The position numbers were made by a program, and so were the translations under genes. From assembly GCF_001938945.1 (NCBI RefSeq), contig NZ_MKIO01000021.1:186001-250000 (forward strand): a DNA stretch of 64,000 bases. Direction: 5' to 3'. Of this stretch, positions 1 to 9,070 are shown piece after piece (position 1 is the stretch's first letter; the number at the start of each line of letters is the position of its first letter). The stretch is from Xaviernesmea rhizosphaerae. GTDB taxonomy: Bacteria; Pseudomonadota; Alphaproteobacteria; Rhizobiales; Rhizobiaceae. The notes under the pieces are model-generated. The model did not search any database and was not told the DNA's origin. It worked only from the letters and a program-made list of their open reading frames with translations.

Positions 1-830
<830 letters not shown>

Positions 831-867
831 CATCCGTCAAAGGCTGGCTTCGGCCGCCTAGGTATCA

Positions 868-900
868 GAAAGGCCCGGTCGTTTTGCGACCGGGCCTTTC
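868..900 (+). terminator. intrinsic terminator after ilvC
   Basis: A perfect 14-bp stem (868-881 with 887-900, GAAAGGCCCGGTCG and its complement) closes a TTTTG loop. The 3' flank ACGTTTTCG is only moderately T-rich. It also faces the small minus-strand gene that ends at 965, so it may stop transcripts from both sides. Confidence 0.8.
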
Positions 901-964
901 ACGTTTTCGTCCTGTCTGCTGGCGGGCCCGCTGCACAGATATCGCCGGGCGACAGGCTTCCGGC

Positions 965-1141
965 TCAGCGCAGCTCTCGCGCGTCCGAATTGAGCTGCGC
1001 CCCGCGTTCCGCCAGTTGGTAAAGCAGTGGCGAGGCTTCGTTATGATTCACTTTAGGCGCATAAGAGAGATAGGCCACCAGCGCGATGGCAAGCATCGCC
1101 ATCAGGCCGGCCAGGCCAAAAATCTTGACTTCGCGGTCCAT
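965..1141 (-). CDS. 58-residue single-pass membrane protein
   Basis: No family is recognised. The frame encodes 58 residues beginning MDREVKIFGLAGLMAMLAI. One hydrophobic segment spans about residues 8-27, followed by a polar tail rich in Asn, Glu, Gln and Arg. AAGGAG sits about seven bases before the ATG, a near-ideal ribosome site, which is the main reason to call such a short gene. The leader carries two TCATGA hexamers separated by seven bases (1160-1165 and 1173-1178) just upstream of the ribosome site, a possible operator. The gene is convergent with ilvC. Probably an inner-membrane protein with its tail outside; function unknown. Confidence 0.6.
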   Translation of the reverse strand: MDREVKIFGLAGLMAMLAIALVAYLSYAPKVNHNEASPLLYQLAERGAQLNSDARELR

Positions 1142-1262
1142 GCTGCATCTCCTTCCCTGTCATGACCTCATGTCATGATGGCCTTCGGCGGGGATGCCGA
1201 TGGCCGGATGATCGGAGTGGTTTCTTGTCTCGCCAGCCGCCGGGCATAAGGCGGCGCCCTGC

Positions 1263-1445
1263 TCAGGCAACCGGCTGGCGGCGCTTGGCTGCCATCAGAA
1301 GATCCAGCTCCGTTGCGGAGGGGCCGAACCGCTCGAAGAGGCGGCGCGCCTCCTCGTCGTTCAGCCCGTAACGCAGCTGGAACTGTTCCATGGTGCAGGT
1401 TTCCCCGCGGATCGTCTTTCCCCGTACGCTCTTCAGTTCCGTCAT
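1263..1445 (-). CDS. small hypothetical protein (60 aa)
   Basis: A 60-residue soluble protein. The second half (YGLNDEEARRLFERFGPSATELDLLMAAKRR) looks like a compact helix-turn-helix-like fold with regular hydrophobic spacing, but I cannot name a family. The start is supported by GGAGCGAG six bases upstream of the ATG. It lies about 120 bases upstream of the 58-residue membrane protein gene on the same strand and could be cotranscribed with it. No catalytic motif is visible. Confidence 0.5.
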   Translation of the reverse strand: MTELKSVRGKTIRGETCTMEQFQLRYGLNDEEARRLFERFGPSATELDLLMAAKRRQPVA

Positions 1446-1518
1446 GTCTCGCTCCGAATGTCGCTTTTCGCGTCCCTGCGACCCTCATGTCGAGGTTCGA
1501 GCCCTGCTTGAGCCTGTG

Positions 1519-1559
1519 GCATCGGACTGAAAGCCGCGTTCTGGCTTTCGGTCCGATGC
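1519..1559. repeat. RIME-like palindromic repeat, single-hairpin copy
   Basis: Arms 1519-1535 and 1543-1559 pair over 17 bases with one mismatch around a 7-base loop. The ends GCATCGGACTGAAA and TTTCGGTCCGATGC are the same as in the longer copies near 25.9, 28.2, 28.3 and 36.7 kb. Confidence 0.7.
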
Positions 1560-2057
1560 GCCGGTCTCGCCTGTTTTATGAGCTGGATCACCGTCGTCCT
1601 CTGGCGATCCCTCGTCCTCTTCCGGGATGTGCTCCTTCAACGCCCAGCCGAACAGCTTGTTCCGCCATCGCCTCTGGGTCGTGTTGGGGCTAAAGCGCGT
1701 TGGTGAAGACGGTGCGTTTCCCTTGAGGTGAGGGCGGCGTGAAGCGCAAAAAGGCTGGACAAGCGCAGCGCTTAGAAGCGGCTTGATTGACCGGCAAAGG
1801 ATGCCGTTGACAAACGCCGCGGCGTTTGAAAATGTCCCGCTCGGCTGCTACCGCAGGCACGCATGCAGGCGGAGCCGTTGAAGGCTCGACGCGATGCCCG
1901 GTTTCGATCGCCCGCTTTCAGGTCGCCTCGCGACACGGTGTCCCACGAGCCATGCGCTCAGCGATTGCGGCGAAAATGTGTTATGCACGAGACGCATAGC
2001 TGCATTGCAATAAACGCCATCGCGTCTGCGAAAAAACCTGCTATGTTCAATCCATCG
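1560..2057. other. gene-free stretch before the anti-SD RNA
   Basis: About 500 bases with no credible gene in any frame; the open frames here lack ribosome sites and protein-like composition. It contains the palindrome described at 1807-1828. A CTATGT at 2041-2046 is a possible -10 element for the RNA that follows, but no convincing -35 element lies at the right distance. Confidence 0.5.
1807..1828 (+). promoter_or_regulatory. 18-bp palindrome overlapping a TTGACA hexamer
   Basis: CAAACGCCGCGGCGTTTG (1811-1828) is a perfect palindrome whose first bases overlap TTGACA (1807-1812). A -35 element overlapped by an operator would look like this, but the matching -10 position (AAATGT, 1830-1835) is poor. 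It lies about 230 bases before the first CCTCCTCCC hairpin. Confidence 0.3.
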
Positions 2058-2212
2058 AAGCAGCGCATCCTCCTCCCGCGCAGCTTTGAGTGTCGATGAT
2101 CCACCTCCTCCTCCCAGGATCGTCGGCCTGAGGCCCGCAGAACTCCTCCTCCCATCTGCCGGCCAGAATCAAGGGCCTGTCGCACCTCCTCCCGCGACAG
2201 GCCCTTTTTCAT
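2058..2212 (+). ncRNA. four-hairpin small RNA with CCTCCTCCC (anti-Shine-Dalgarno) loops
   Basis: Four hairpins follow one another, each presenting CCTCCTCCC in its loop. Hairpin 1: arms 2058-2066 and 2078-2086 with one A-A mismatch. Hairpin 2: 2094-2102 with 2117-2125, one G-U pair. Hairpin 3: 2132-2141 with 2155-2164, one C-C mismatch. Hairpin 4: 2171-2183 with 2194-2206, perfect, followed by a T-rich tail, so it doubles as terminator. Loop motifs are at 2069-2077, 2107-2115, 2145-2153 and 2185-2193. Exposed loops complementary to the ribosome-binding consensus are known from rhizobial alpha-r14/'cuckoo' RNAs and from Rhodobacter CcsR RNAs. Membership in that group is inferred from architecture. 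The 5' end and promoter are not fixed. Confidence 0.8.
2171..2211 (+). terminator. terminator hairpin of the four-hairpin RNA
   Basis: A 13-bp perfect stem (AAGGGCCTGTCGC with its complement) encloses the last CCTCCTCCC copy, and CTTTTTCATTTT follows. The same structure thus ends transcription and carries an anti-SD loop. Confidence 0.85.
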
Positions 2213-2256
2213 TTTGGCTCTGTCCTTCCTCCGACAATCCGCTGTGCGAGACCCTG

Positions 2257-2285
2257 CTTGACCTGCGGGCGGAGCGCGCCATATC
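2257..2285 (+). promoter_or_regulatory. candidate housekeeping promoter
   Basis: CTTGAC (2257-2262), 17 bases, then CATATC (2280-2285), close to the rhizobial CTTGAC-N17-CTATAT pattern. It could drive the small membrane protein gene at 2617 through a leader of about 325 bases; nothing else gene-like lies in 2286-2616. Confidence 0.35.
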
Positions 2286-2616
2286 GGCTTGCAGGATTGC
2301 GATCTCGCAGGTTCGCAGGCGGTTCTGCTCCTTGCTCCCAAGCACAATTCGACCCGGGTAAAGCGAGGATCATTCTTTGACGAAGGGACTTGGAGCGCCG
2401 ACCGGGTCCTGTCGGATCGAACAGCGCTTCAACGCCGGTCGCAAAGAACTGGCCGGCCGTGTTTGTGCAGATCTTGTTTCTTGTAAGCCCAGGCAGACGA
2501 AGTGAAGCGTTTCGGTTGAGATCAGGCGATGCGTCGGCGTGGCGTGCGGTCGGTCGCGCACCGGGCCGAAATCACCGGCGAACGGTGTCTCCAGAGAAGC
2601 TACCACAGGAGGATCT

Positions 2617-2781
2617 ATGCCCGCCCGTTACATGATGATCGGTCTTCTGGGGTTCATCGTCGCGGCGATCCTCAGCATCGTCGTCATCCAGCGCTTCGAT
2701 ACCAGCGGCAATGCCCGCGACAACCAGCCGCCCCAGCCTTTGACCACGACGCCGGAAAAGGCGGCGCAGGACGCGAAGTGA
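2617..2781 (+). CDS. 54-residue single-pass membrane protein
   Basis: The product starts MPARYMMIGLLGFIVAAIL: one transmembrane helix at about residues 5-24, then a short hydrophilic tail rich in Pro, Gln, Asn and Lys. AGGAGG stands about four bases before the ATG, so this start is preferred over an upstream in-frame ATG at 2539 that would add 26 unlikely residues. Small inner-membrane proteins of this form are common in Rhizobiaceae and have no assigned role. It is convergent with the acyltransferase gene and probably monocistronic. Confidence 0.6.
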   Translation: MPARYMMIGLLGFIVAAILSIVVIQRFDTSGNARDNQPPQPLTTTPEKAAQDAK

Positions 2782-2876
2782 CGGGTGCCCGGCGCGACAG
2801 CATGTCCGGCAAAGCCGGTTCCCAATTCTGCGCGACGCGTTTCGTCACCTGGCGAAGCAGGCGCCTCACGGCGCCC

Positions 2877-4943
2877 CTATGGCTTGAGCCCAACCGGCCC
2901 GGCCGATGACGCAGCGCTTTGGCTCGTCTCCCCGCGCAGCGATTTCACCGCCTTGAGAATATCCGGCACCAGGAGTGCGGCTCCCGTATCGGACAGGTGA
3001 TTGTCGTCGAGATAGAGAATGTCCTTGATGCCCTCGGCATTGAGGCAGCGATTGTTGACGAGCCAGTTGCAGAAGACGGGGGCGGCCTTCACCTTGCGAA
3101 GACGGGGATGCTCCAGCGCGTCGAAGGCAGCGATCACGGCTGTGTTGCGCTGCTGGTAGCGGGGCGTTGCAGTCGTCAGCAAGGGATGCGGATCGCCGTT
3201 CATGACGGCACGCGCCACCGTGTCCGGCACGTTCCACCCGGCCTCGGGCACGGGATAGACCAGCACGACATTGATGCCGCGGTCGAGATAGGCCTTGATG
3301 TCGGCCACATATTGATCGAGCACCCGCTGCTTGCGCGCGGGGTCGTCTTCCCCGCCCATATCGTCGCGCCGGTCATACAGATCGACGAAGGTGGGACGGC
3401 GATGCTCGACGCCGCCTTCGCCATTGTCGAAGGGCGTGCCCTCGATATAGAGCGTCCAGCGGCTGAGCATGATCACGGTCGAGATCTTCGCACGGGCAAT
3501 GTAGTCCTCGATGCCGGTGAAGAAGCTGTTGCAGCGCAGCCTGTACTTCGGATCCGAAACCACGAAACCGGAAAAGCCGACGCAGGCGGAATGCGACATG
3601 GCATAGAGCGGCTCGCCCGCCGCGGCAAAGCCGCGCAGCGCGGCTCCTGCCAGTGCGCCGGCATGCGAATCGCCGATCAGGATGGTCGGGCTTTCCGCGA
3701 TCCCCGGCGTGAGACAGTCCTTGATCGGATGCGGCAGGGAGGCCTCGCCCTTGTCGAACAGGCAATGGGTCATGGCCGGGTCGAGAGTCTTGCCGGCCAG
3801 GATCGCGTCCTGCGCTCCCTCCGGTACACGGAAGGCCAGCCCGTTGTCGCGCTGGGCGAAAAGCCCCACGGCGATCACGCAGGCCGCGCTTGCCGCGGTC
3901 ACGCCGAGCGCGCTGCTGCCGGAGCGCCGCGTGGTGGCCGCACGGCTGCGGAAGGGCTGCTCGATGAAGCGCCAGGAAAGATAGGCCAACGGAAAGGTCA
4001 AAAGCACCAGGCCCAGCATGGTGCCGCGCGACGGTTCGGTGAGGCTGTGAATGCGGGCGAAGGCGAGGATCGGCTGATGCCAGAGATAGAGGCTGTAGCT
4101 GATCAGGCCGATGCCCGTCATCACCTTCATCGACAGGAGGCGGGCCACCGCGGTGCCGGGCTGAGCAAACAGGATGACCAGGAGCGCGCCGATCACCGGC
4201 ACCAGGGCATAGAACGAGGGAAAGGGCGTGGCGCCATCATAGGCAACCACGGAGAAAGCAATGGCGGCGAGCCCGAGCGCGGCCAGGATCTCATGGCCAT
4301 CCTGCCGGCGGTCGGCCAGCCAGAAGGCGGCGAGCGAGCCGGTCAGCAATTCCCAGGCGCGCGTATGCGGCAGGTAGAAAGCAGCCGAGGTGTCCTGCGC
4401 CACGGTCCATTGGGCCAGCGCCAAGCTCACCACCGCCAGCGCCAGCAGCAGGCCCATCCGCCTGCGCACCGGCATCCGGTGGGTGGCGATCATGATCAGC
4501 GGGAAGACGACATAGAACTGCTCCTCCACCGCCAGGCTCCAGGTATGCAGGAGCGGCTGCAATTCCGCATCGGCGGCGAAATAGCCGGTCTGGAGGTAGA
4601 AGAGGATATTGGAGATGAAGAGGCAGACGGCGACCAGGCTCTTGCCGAAGCTTTGCATCTGGTCCGGCAGCATGGTGAACCAGGCAAAGGGCAGGCAGGC
4701 CAGCATGACGGCGAACAGCGCCGGCATGATGCGCCGCACGCGCCGCTCGTAAAAGGCCAGAAGCGAGAATCCCGCCTTGCGCTCCGCTGAGAGAATGATG
4801 CCGGTGATCAGATAGCCTGAGATGACGAAGAACAGATCGACCCCGACATAGCCGCCGGCAAAGCCGGGAATGCCGGCATGGAAGAGGAGGACCGGGAGAA
4901 CGGCAACCGTCCGAAGGCCGTCGATTTCGGGTCTATGCTGCAT
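2877..4943 (-). CDS. acyltransferase-3 / SGNH hydrolase fusion (OafA/OatA-like O-acetyltransferase)
   Basis: 688 residues from the ATG at 4943. The N-terminal ~345 residues form a multi-pass acyltransferase-3 domain with the typical opening HRPEIDGLRTVAV, FFVISGYLITGI, and the conserved SLAVEEQFY. The C-terminal third is a periplasmic SGNH esterase-fold domain with the nucleophile block IGDSHAGAL near residue 425 and the DDNHLS Asp/His block near residue 647. Such fusions move acetyl groups across the inner membrane onto sugars of LPS, exopolysaccharide or peptidoglycan. The substrate cannot be told from the neighbours. The upstream in-frame ATG at 4994 adds 17 basic residues and is less likely. 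Confidence 0.88.
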   Translation of the reverse strand: MQHRPEIDGLRTVAVLPVLLFHAGIPGFAGGYVGVDLFFVISGYLITGIILSAERKAGFSLLAFYERRVRRIMPALFAVMLACLPFAWFTMLPDQMQSFGKSLVAVCLFISNILFYLQTGYFAADAELQPLLHTWSLAVEEQFYVVFPLIMIATHRMPVRRRMGLLLALAVVSLALAQWTVAQDTSAAFYLPHTRAWELLTGSLAAFWLADRRQDGHEILAALGLAAIAFSVVAYDGATPFPSFYALVPVIGALLVILFAQPGTAVARLLSMKVMTGIGLISYSLYLWHQPILAFARIHSLTEPSRGTMLGLVLLTFPLAYLSWRFIEQPFRSRAATTRRSGSSALGVTAASAACVIAVGLFAQRDNGLAFRVPEGAQDAILAGKTLDPAMTHCLFDKGEASLPHPIKDCLTPGIAESPTILIGDSHAGALAGAALRGFAAAGEPLYAMSHSACVGFSGFVVSDPKYRLRCNSFFTGIEDYIARAKISTVIMLSRWTLYIEGTPFDNGEGGVEHRRPTFVDLYDRRDDMGGEDDPARKQRVLDQYVADIKAYLDRGINVVLVYPVPEAGWNVPDTVARAVMNGDPHPLLTTATPRYQQRNTAVIAAFDALEHPRLRKVKAAPVFCNWLVNNRCLNAEGIKDILYLDDNHLSDTGAALLVPDILKAVKSLRGETSQSAASSAGPVGLKP

Positions 4944-5132
4944 TGCGCGCTCTTGCTTCCTGTTGCCGCCGTCACGGCGACGAGTCGTCCACACTGACGA
5001 TCCCCATAGAAAGAAGATCTAAAGCGCGGGGTATGATGAAAAACAGGGGAGGCGCATTTTCGTGGACACTGTTGCAAACAAGGCGCGCCGCGCGATCGGC
5101 GGGCGCCTCGTCTGGAACGGCTTGTCGAGGGC

Positions 5133-6170
5133 TCAGTCGCGAAACAGCTTGAAGCGCGTCGGCCGGAAGGCGAGGCGGCTTGCCTCGCCGATCGCCTTTT
5201 GCGGCGGCACCTCGATCTCGACCCGGGCGCGCCCGGCGCCGATCTCGATCTCGACATGGCGGGTGCCGGCCACACGCCGGCTCTGCACGACGATCCCGGC
5301 CAAACAGCCACCGCAGCCATCGACCAGCTCGATATCATGCGGGCGGAAGAACAGCCTGGCCGACCCGTCGGCTTCACCCGGGGCCGACAGGCCGATCAGC
5401 CGGTCTTCCAGCCAGATCTGGCCGCTTTCCACCCGCACGGGCAGACAGTTCGATTCGCCAATAAAGCCGAAGACGAAGGGCGAGTTCGGCGCGTCATAGA
5501 TCTCATCCGGCGTGCCCACCTGCTCGATGCGGCCCTTGCTCATCACCACCACGCGGTCGGCCAGTTCCAGCGCCTCGTCCTGGTCATGGGTCACGAAGAC
5601 GGTGGTGTGGCCGGTGCGGTCATGGATCTCGCGCAGCCAGCGGCGCAGCTCCTTGCGCACCTGGGCGTCGAGCGCGCCGAAGGGCTCGTCCAGAAGCAGC
5701 ACATTCGGCTCCACGGCCATAGCGCGGGCGAGCGCCACGCGCTGGCGCTGGCCGCCGGAAAGCTGCGCCGGATAGCGCTTCTCCAGGCCGGAAAGCTGCA
5801 CGAGATCGAGCAGGTCGAGCGCGCGGCGGCGAATTTCCGCCTTGGGCGGCCGGGTGCCGGAGGGGCGGATGGTCAGGCCGAAGGCGACATTGTCGAGCAC
5901 GGTCATATGGCGGAACAGCGCGTAGTGCTGGAACACGAAGCCGATATTGCGCTCCTGCACCGTCTTGGAGGAGGCATCCTCCTCGCCGAAATAGATCGTG
6001 CCGCGGGTCGGGCTCTCCAGGCCGGCGATCAGCCGGAGCAGCGTGGTCTTGCCGGAACCGGAGGGGCCCAAAAGCGCGATCAGCTCGCCGGAGCGAATGT
6101 CGAGCGACAGGTTCTCCAGGGCCGGAAGATGGCTGAATTCCTTGCGGATATCTTTTACGCGAACGTCCAT
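5133..6170 (-). CDS. cysA: sulfate/thiosulfate ABC importer, ATP-binding protein
   Basis: 345 residues, normal for CysA. Walker A GPSGSGKTT at residues 35-43, Q-loop FVFQHYALF, signature LSGGQRQR near 135, Walker B LLLDEPFGALD near 155, and H-loop VTHDQDEALE. A C-terminal regulatory (TOBE-like) region follows FGFIGESNCLPV. It energises uptake of sulfate or thiosulfate with CysT, CysW and the binding protein. It is the last gene of the minus-strand operon sbp-cysT-cysW-cysA and is separated from cysW by 130 bases containing a hairpin-forming segment, so its expression may be set separately. Confidence 0.95.
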   Translation of the reverse strand: MDVRVKDIRKEFSHLPALENLSLDIRSGELIALLGPSGSGKTTLLRLIAGLESPTRGTIYFGEEDASSKTVQERNIGFVFQHYALFRHMTVLDNVAFGLTIRPSGTRPPKAEIRRRALDLLDLVQLSGLEKRYPAQLSGGQRQRVALARAMAVEPNVLLLDEPFGALDAQVRKELRRWLREIHDRTGHTTVFVTHDQDEALELADRVVVMSKGRIEQVGTPDEIYDAPNSPFVFGFIGESNCLPVRVESGQIWLEDRLIGLSAPGEADGSARLFFRPHDIELVDGCGGCLAGIVVQSRRVAGTRHVEIEIGAGRARVEIEVPPQKAIGEASRLAFRPTRFKLFRD

Positions 6171-6240
6171 GAACTTCGATCGAACCTGTTAAAGCAATCC
6201 GTGCGGTGACGGTTGTCCGCCGGACTGTTGAAAACGTCAA

Positions 6241-6276
6241 GGCATCCCGCCGGCATCCTCCATAAGGAGGGATGCC
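6241..6276 (-). promoter_or_regulatory. mutually exclusive hairpins between cysW and cysA
   Basis: In the transcript the arm GGCATCCCTCC (plus-strand 6276-6266) can pair either with the adjacent GGAGGATGCC (6261-6252) around a TTAT loop or with the farther GGGATGCC (6248-6241). There is no T-run after it, so it looks like an intercistronic processing or stability structure rather than a terminator. Confidence 0.4.
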
Positions 6277-6300
6277 CGCGGGGGTCAGGAGAAAGGTTGC

Positions 6301-7191
6301 TCAATGCCGGCGGCTGGCGGCGATCTGGGCGCTGTAGCGAAACTCCAGCAGCGACTTGACCACCAGGGTCACCAGCGCCAGCAGGGCCAGCAGGGCGGCC
6401 ACGGCGAAGGCGGCGACGAAGGAATATTCGTTGTAGAGAATTTCCACCTGCAGCGGCATGGTGTTCGTAACGCCGCGAATATGGCCGGAGACCACGGACA
6501 CCGCGCCGAACTCGCCCATCGCCCGGGCATTGCACAGGAGCACGCCATAGAGCAGGCCCCAGCGAATGTTGGGCAGCGTCACATACCAGAAGGTCTGCCA
6601 GCCCGAAGCCCCGAGCGACAGCGCCGCCTCCTCGTCCGCCGTTCCCTGTTCCTGCATCAGCGGGATCAGTTCGCGCGCGACGAAGGGGAAGGTGATGAAC
6701 ACGGTGGCCAGCACGATGCCGGGAACGGCGAAGAGGATCTTGATGCCATGGCTCTGCAGCCAGGGGCCGAGCAGGCTGTGGCTGGAGAACAGCAGCACGA
6801 AGATCAGGCCGGAAACGACAGGCGAGACCGAGAAGGGCAGGTCGATCAGCGTGGTCAGGAACGCTTTGCCCTTGAACTCGAACTTGGCGATCGCCCAGGA
6901 AGCGGCAATGCCGAAGACGACATTGAGCGGCACCGAGATGGCGGCGACCAGAAGCGTCAGCCGAATAGACGAGAGCGTATCGGAATCAGTGAGCGCTGCC
7001 AGAAACTCCCCGGTGCCGTTGCGCAGGGCCTCGGCGAAGACCAGCACCAGCGGCGCGAGGATGAACAGGGCGACGAAAAGCAGCGACACGGCGATCAGCG
7101 TCAGCCGCGCCAGATGACTTTCGGTCGTGGCGGAGCGTACGGGCCGGGAGGAGGCCGCCAGCGTGGCGGGCAGGGTGGCTTCATGCGCCAT
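6301..7191 (-). CDS. cysW: sulfate ABC importer permease CysW
   Basis: About 296 residues with six predicted membrane helices and the EAA loop region (EEAALSLGASGWQTFWYVTLPNIRWG). RAMGEFGAVSVVSGHIRG is typical of CysW. I prefer the ATG at 7191 because GGAG lies eight bases before it; the ATG at 7197 is only two bases from that GGAG. The gene overlaps the end of cysT by 11 bases, so the two are translationally coupled. With CysT it forms the transmembrane channel of the sulfate importer. Confidence 0.93.
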   Translation of the reverse strand: MAHEATLPATLAASSRPVRSATTESHLARLTLIAVSLLFVALFILAPLVLVFAEALRNGTGEFLAALTDSDTLSSIRLTLLVAAISVPLNVVFGIAASWAIAKFEFKGKAFLTTLIDLPFSVSPVVSGLIFVLLFSSHSLLGPWLQSHGIKILFAVPGIVLATVFITFPFVARELIPLMQEQGTADEEAALSLGASGWQTFWYVTLPNIRWGLLYGVLLCNARAMGEFGAVSVVSGHIRGVTNTMPLQVEILYNEYSFVAAFAVAALLALLALVTLVVKSLLEFRYSAQIAASRRH

Positions 7192-8038
7192 AGCCATATC
7201 TCCGTCTGCTCCAGGCCTGGATGAGATTGATGACGAGCAGCATGGCGAAGGAGACCATGAGCATCAGCGCGGCAATGGCGGTGGCGGCCGGATAGTTGAA
7301 CTCCTCCAGGCGGATGACGATCAGGAGCGGCGCGATTTCCGAGACATAGGGCAGGTTGCCGGCGATGAAGATCACCGAGCCATATTCCCCGACGCCGCGC
7401 GCCAGCGCCAGCGCGAAACCGGTGAGAACAGCCGGAAGCAGGTCGGGCAGGAGGATGCGGCTGACGGTCTGAAAGCGGTTGGCGCCGAGCGTGGCGGCGG
7501 CCTCCTCCACTTCACGGTCGATCTCCTCCATGATCGGCTGCACCGTGCGCACGACGAAGGGCAGGCCGACGAAGATCAGCGCCACGACGATGCCGGCGGG
7601 CGTGAAGGCGATCTTGATGCCCAGCGGTGCCAGAACCGCGCCGATCCAGCCGTTCGGCGCATAGAGCGTCGTCAGCGCGATGCCGGCGACCGCCGTGGGC
7701 AGGGCAAAGGGCAGGTCGACCATGGCGTCGATCACGCGGCGGCCGGGAAAGCGGTAGCGCACCAGCACCCAGGCCAGCATGACGCCGAAAACCACATTGA
7801 CCAGCGCGGCGAGGAAGGCGCAGCCGAAGGAGATCCACAGCGCATGCAGCGTGCGCGGATCGGTCGCCAGCGACCAGAAGGTCTGCCAGCCGAGCGCGCT
7901 GGAGCGCCAGGCAAGGCCGGACAGCGGAATGAGAACGATGAGGGTGAGCCATAACAGCGTGACGCCGAGCGCCAGCCCGAAACCCGGGAGGACGCTCGGC
8001 TGTCGGAACTGCCAGCCTCGAGCAGAGGTTAGCGCCAT
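7181..8038 (-). CDS. cysT: sulfate ABC importer permease CysT (CysU)
   Basis: 285 residues, polytopic, with the EAA-type loop EEAAATLGANRFQTVSRILLPDLLPA and the family segment ARGVGEYGSVIFIAGN. First helix at about residues 18-38. The start lies six bases after the stop of the binding-protein gene, and no separate strong ribosome site is visible, so coupling to that gene is likely. It partners CysW in the membrane. Confidence 0.94.
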   Translation of the reverse strand: MALTSARGWQFRQPSVLPGFGLALGVTLLWLTLIVLIPLSGLAWRSSALGWQTFWSLATDPRTLHALWISFGCAFLAALVNVVFGVMLAWVLVRYRFPGRRVIDAMVDLPFALPTAVAGIALTTLYAPNGWIGAVLAPLGIKIAFTPAGIVVALIFVGLPFVVRTVQPIMEEIDREVEEAAATLGANRFQTVSRILLPDLLPAVLTGFALALARGVGEYGSVIFIAGNLPYVSEIAPLLIVIRLEEFNYPAATAIAALMLMVSFAMLLVINLIQAWSRRRYGYGA

Positions 8039-8044
8039 GAAATC

Positions 8045-9070
8045 TTATTGTCCCGGCTTGTAGAGCTGATCGAAGACGCCGCCGTCCCCGAAATATTTCG
8101 GCTGAGCTTCCTTCCAACCGCCGAAATCGTCAATGGTCACCAGCTTCACATCGGTGAAACGCTGGATGTCCTTGGGGTCGGCCACCTCAGGGCGGAAGGG
8201 CCGGTAGAAGTGCTTGGCCGCGATCTTCTGCCCCTCGTCGGAATAGAGATAGTCGAGATAGGCCTCAGCGACCTTGCGCGTGCCCTTGGCATCGACATTG
8301 CCATCGACCAGCGCGACCGGCGGCTCGGCCTTGATCGAGATCGAGGGGGTAACGATGTCGAAGCTGTCGGGGCCGAGTTCCAGGAGCGAGAGATAGGCCT
8401 CGTTTTCCCAGGCGAGCAGAACGTCGCCGAGGCCGCGCTGGACGAAGGTGGTGGTGGCGCCGCGCGCGCCGGTGTCGAGCACGGGCACATGCTTGAACAG
8501 CTTGGTCACGTAATCGAGCGCCTTGGCGTCGTCGCCATTGTTGGCGGCGCGGCCATAGGCCCAGGCGGCGAGGAAGTTCCAGCGCGCGCCGCCCGAGGTC
8601 TTCGGATTGGGCGTGATCACCTGGATGTCGTCGCGCACCAGGTCGTCCCAGTCCTTGACGCCCTTGGGATTGCCCTTGCGCACCAGGAAGACGATGGTCG
8701 AGGTATAAGGCGCACTGTTGTTCTTCAGCCGGCCCTTCCAATCGGCCGGGATCTTGCCGGTCTCCTTGGCGATGGCGTCGATATCAGCCTCCAGCGCCAG
8801 GGTGACGACATCGGCGTCGAGCCCGTCGATCACCGAGCGTGCCTGCTTGCCCGATCCGCCATGGGATGTCTTGATCGTCACCGTCTCGCCATTGTCTGCC
8901 TTCCACTTTGCGGAAAAGGCGGCGTTGAAATCCTTGTAGAGCTCGCGCGTCGGATCATAGGAGACGTTCAGGATCGTCTGGTCGGCATAGGCAAAGCCAA
9001 GGCCGCCGAACTGGATGCTGGTCGCCAGCAGGGCCAGGGTCAGATATCGGGAAAGTCGGAAGCGTCGCAT
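8045..9070 (-). CDS. sbp: periplasmic sulfate-binding protein
   Basis: 341 residues from the ATG at 9070; GGAG lies six bases upstream of it and directly abuts the alternative ATG at 9076, which rules that one out. A signal peptide (basic MRRFRLSR, hydrophobic LTLALLATS, cut after AYA) precedes mature DQTILNVSYDPTRELYKDFN, the hallmark opening of the sulfate-binding family. Other family segments are SHGGSGKQARSV and GARWNFLAAWAYG. First gene of the sulfate import operon. The 288 bases upstream, shared with the divergent MscS gene, must hold its promoter, but I see no clear regulator site. Confidence 0.95.
   Translation of the reverse strand: MRRFRLSRYLTLALLATSIQFGGLGFAYADQTILNVSYDPTRELYKDFNAAFSAKWKADNGETVTIKTSHGGSGKQARSVIDGLDADVVTLALEADIDAIAKETGKIPADWKGRLKNNSAPYTSTIVFLVRKGNPKGVKDWDDLVRDDIQVITPNPKTSGGARWNFLAAWAYGRAANNGDDAKALDYVTKLFKHVPVLDTGARGATTTFVQRGLGDVLLAWENEAYLSLLELGPDSFDIVTPSISIKAEPPVALVDGNVDAKGTRKVAEAYLDYLYSDEGQKIAAKHFYRPFRPEVADPKDIQRFTDVKLVTIDDFGGWKEAQPKYFGDGGVFDQLYKPGQ

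Noticed and set aside
2919..4790. 623-codon plus-strand frame across the acyltransferase gene
   Set aside because: The minus strand encodes a full acyltransferase-3/SGNH protein with catalytic motifs; the plus frame is a shadow.
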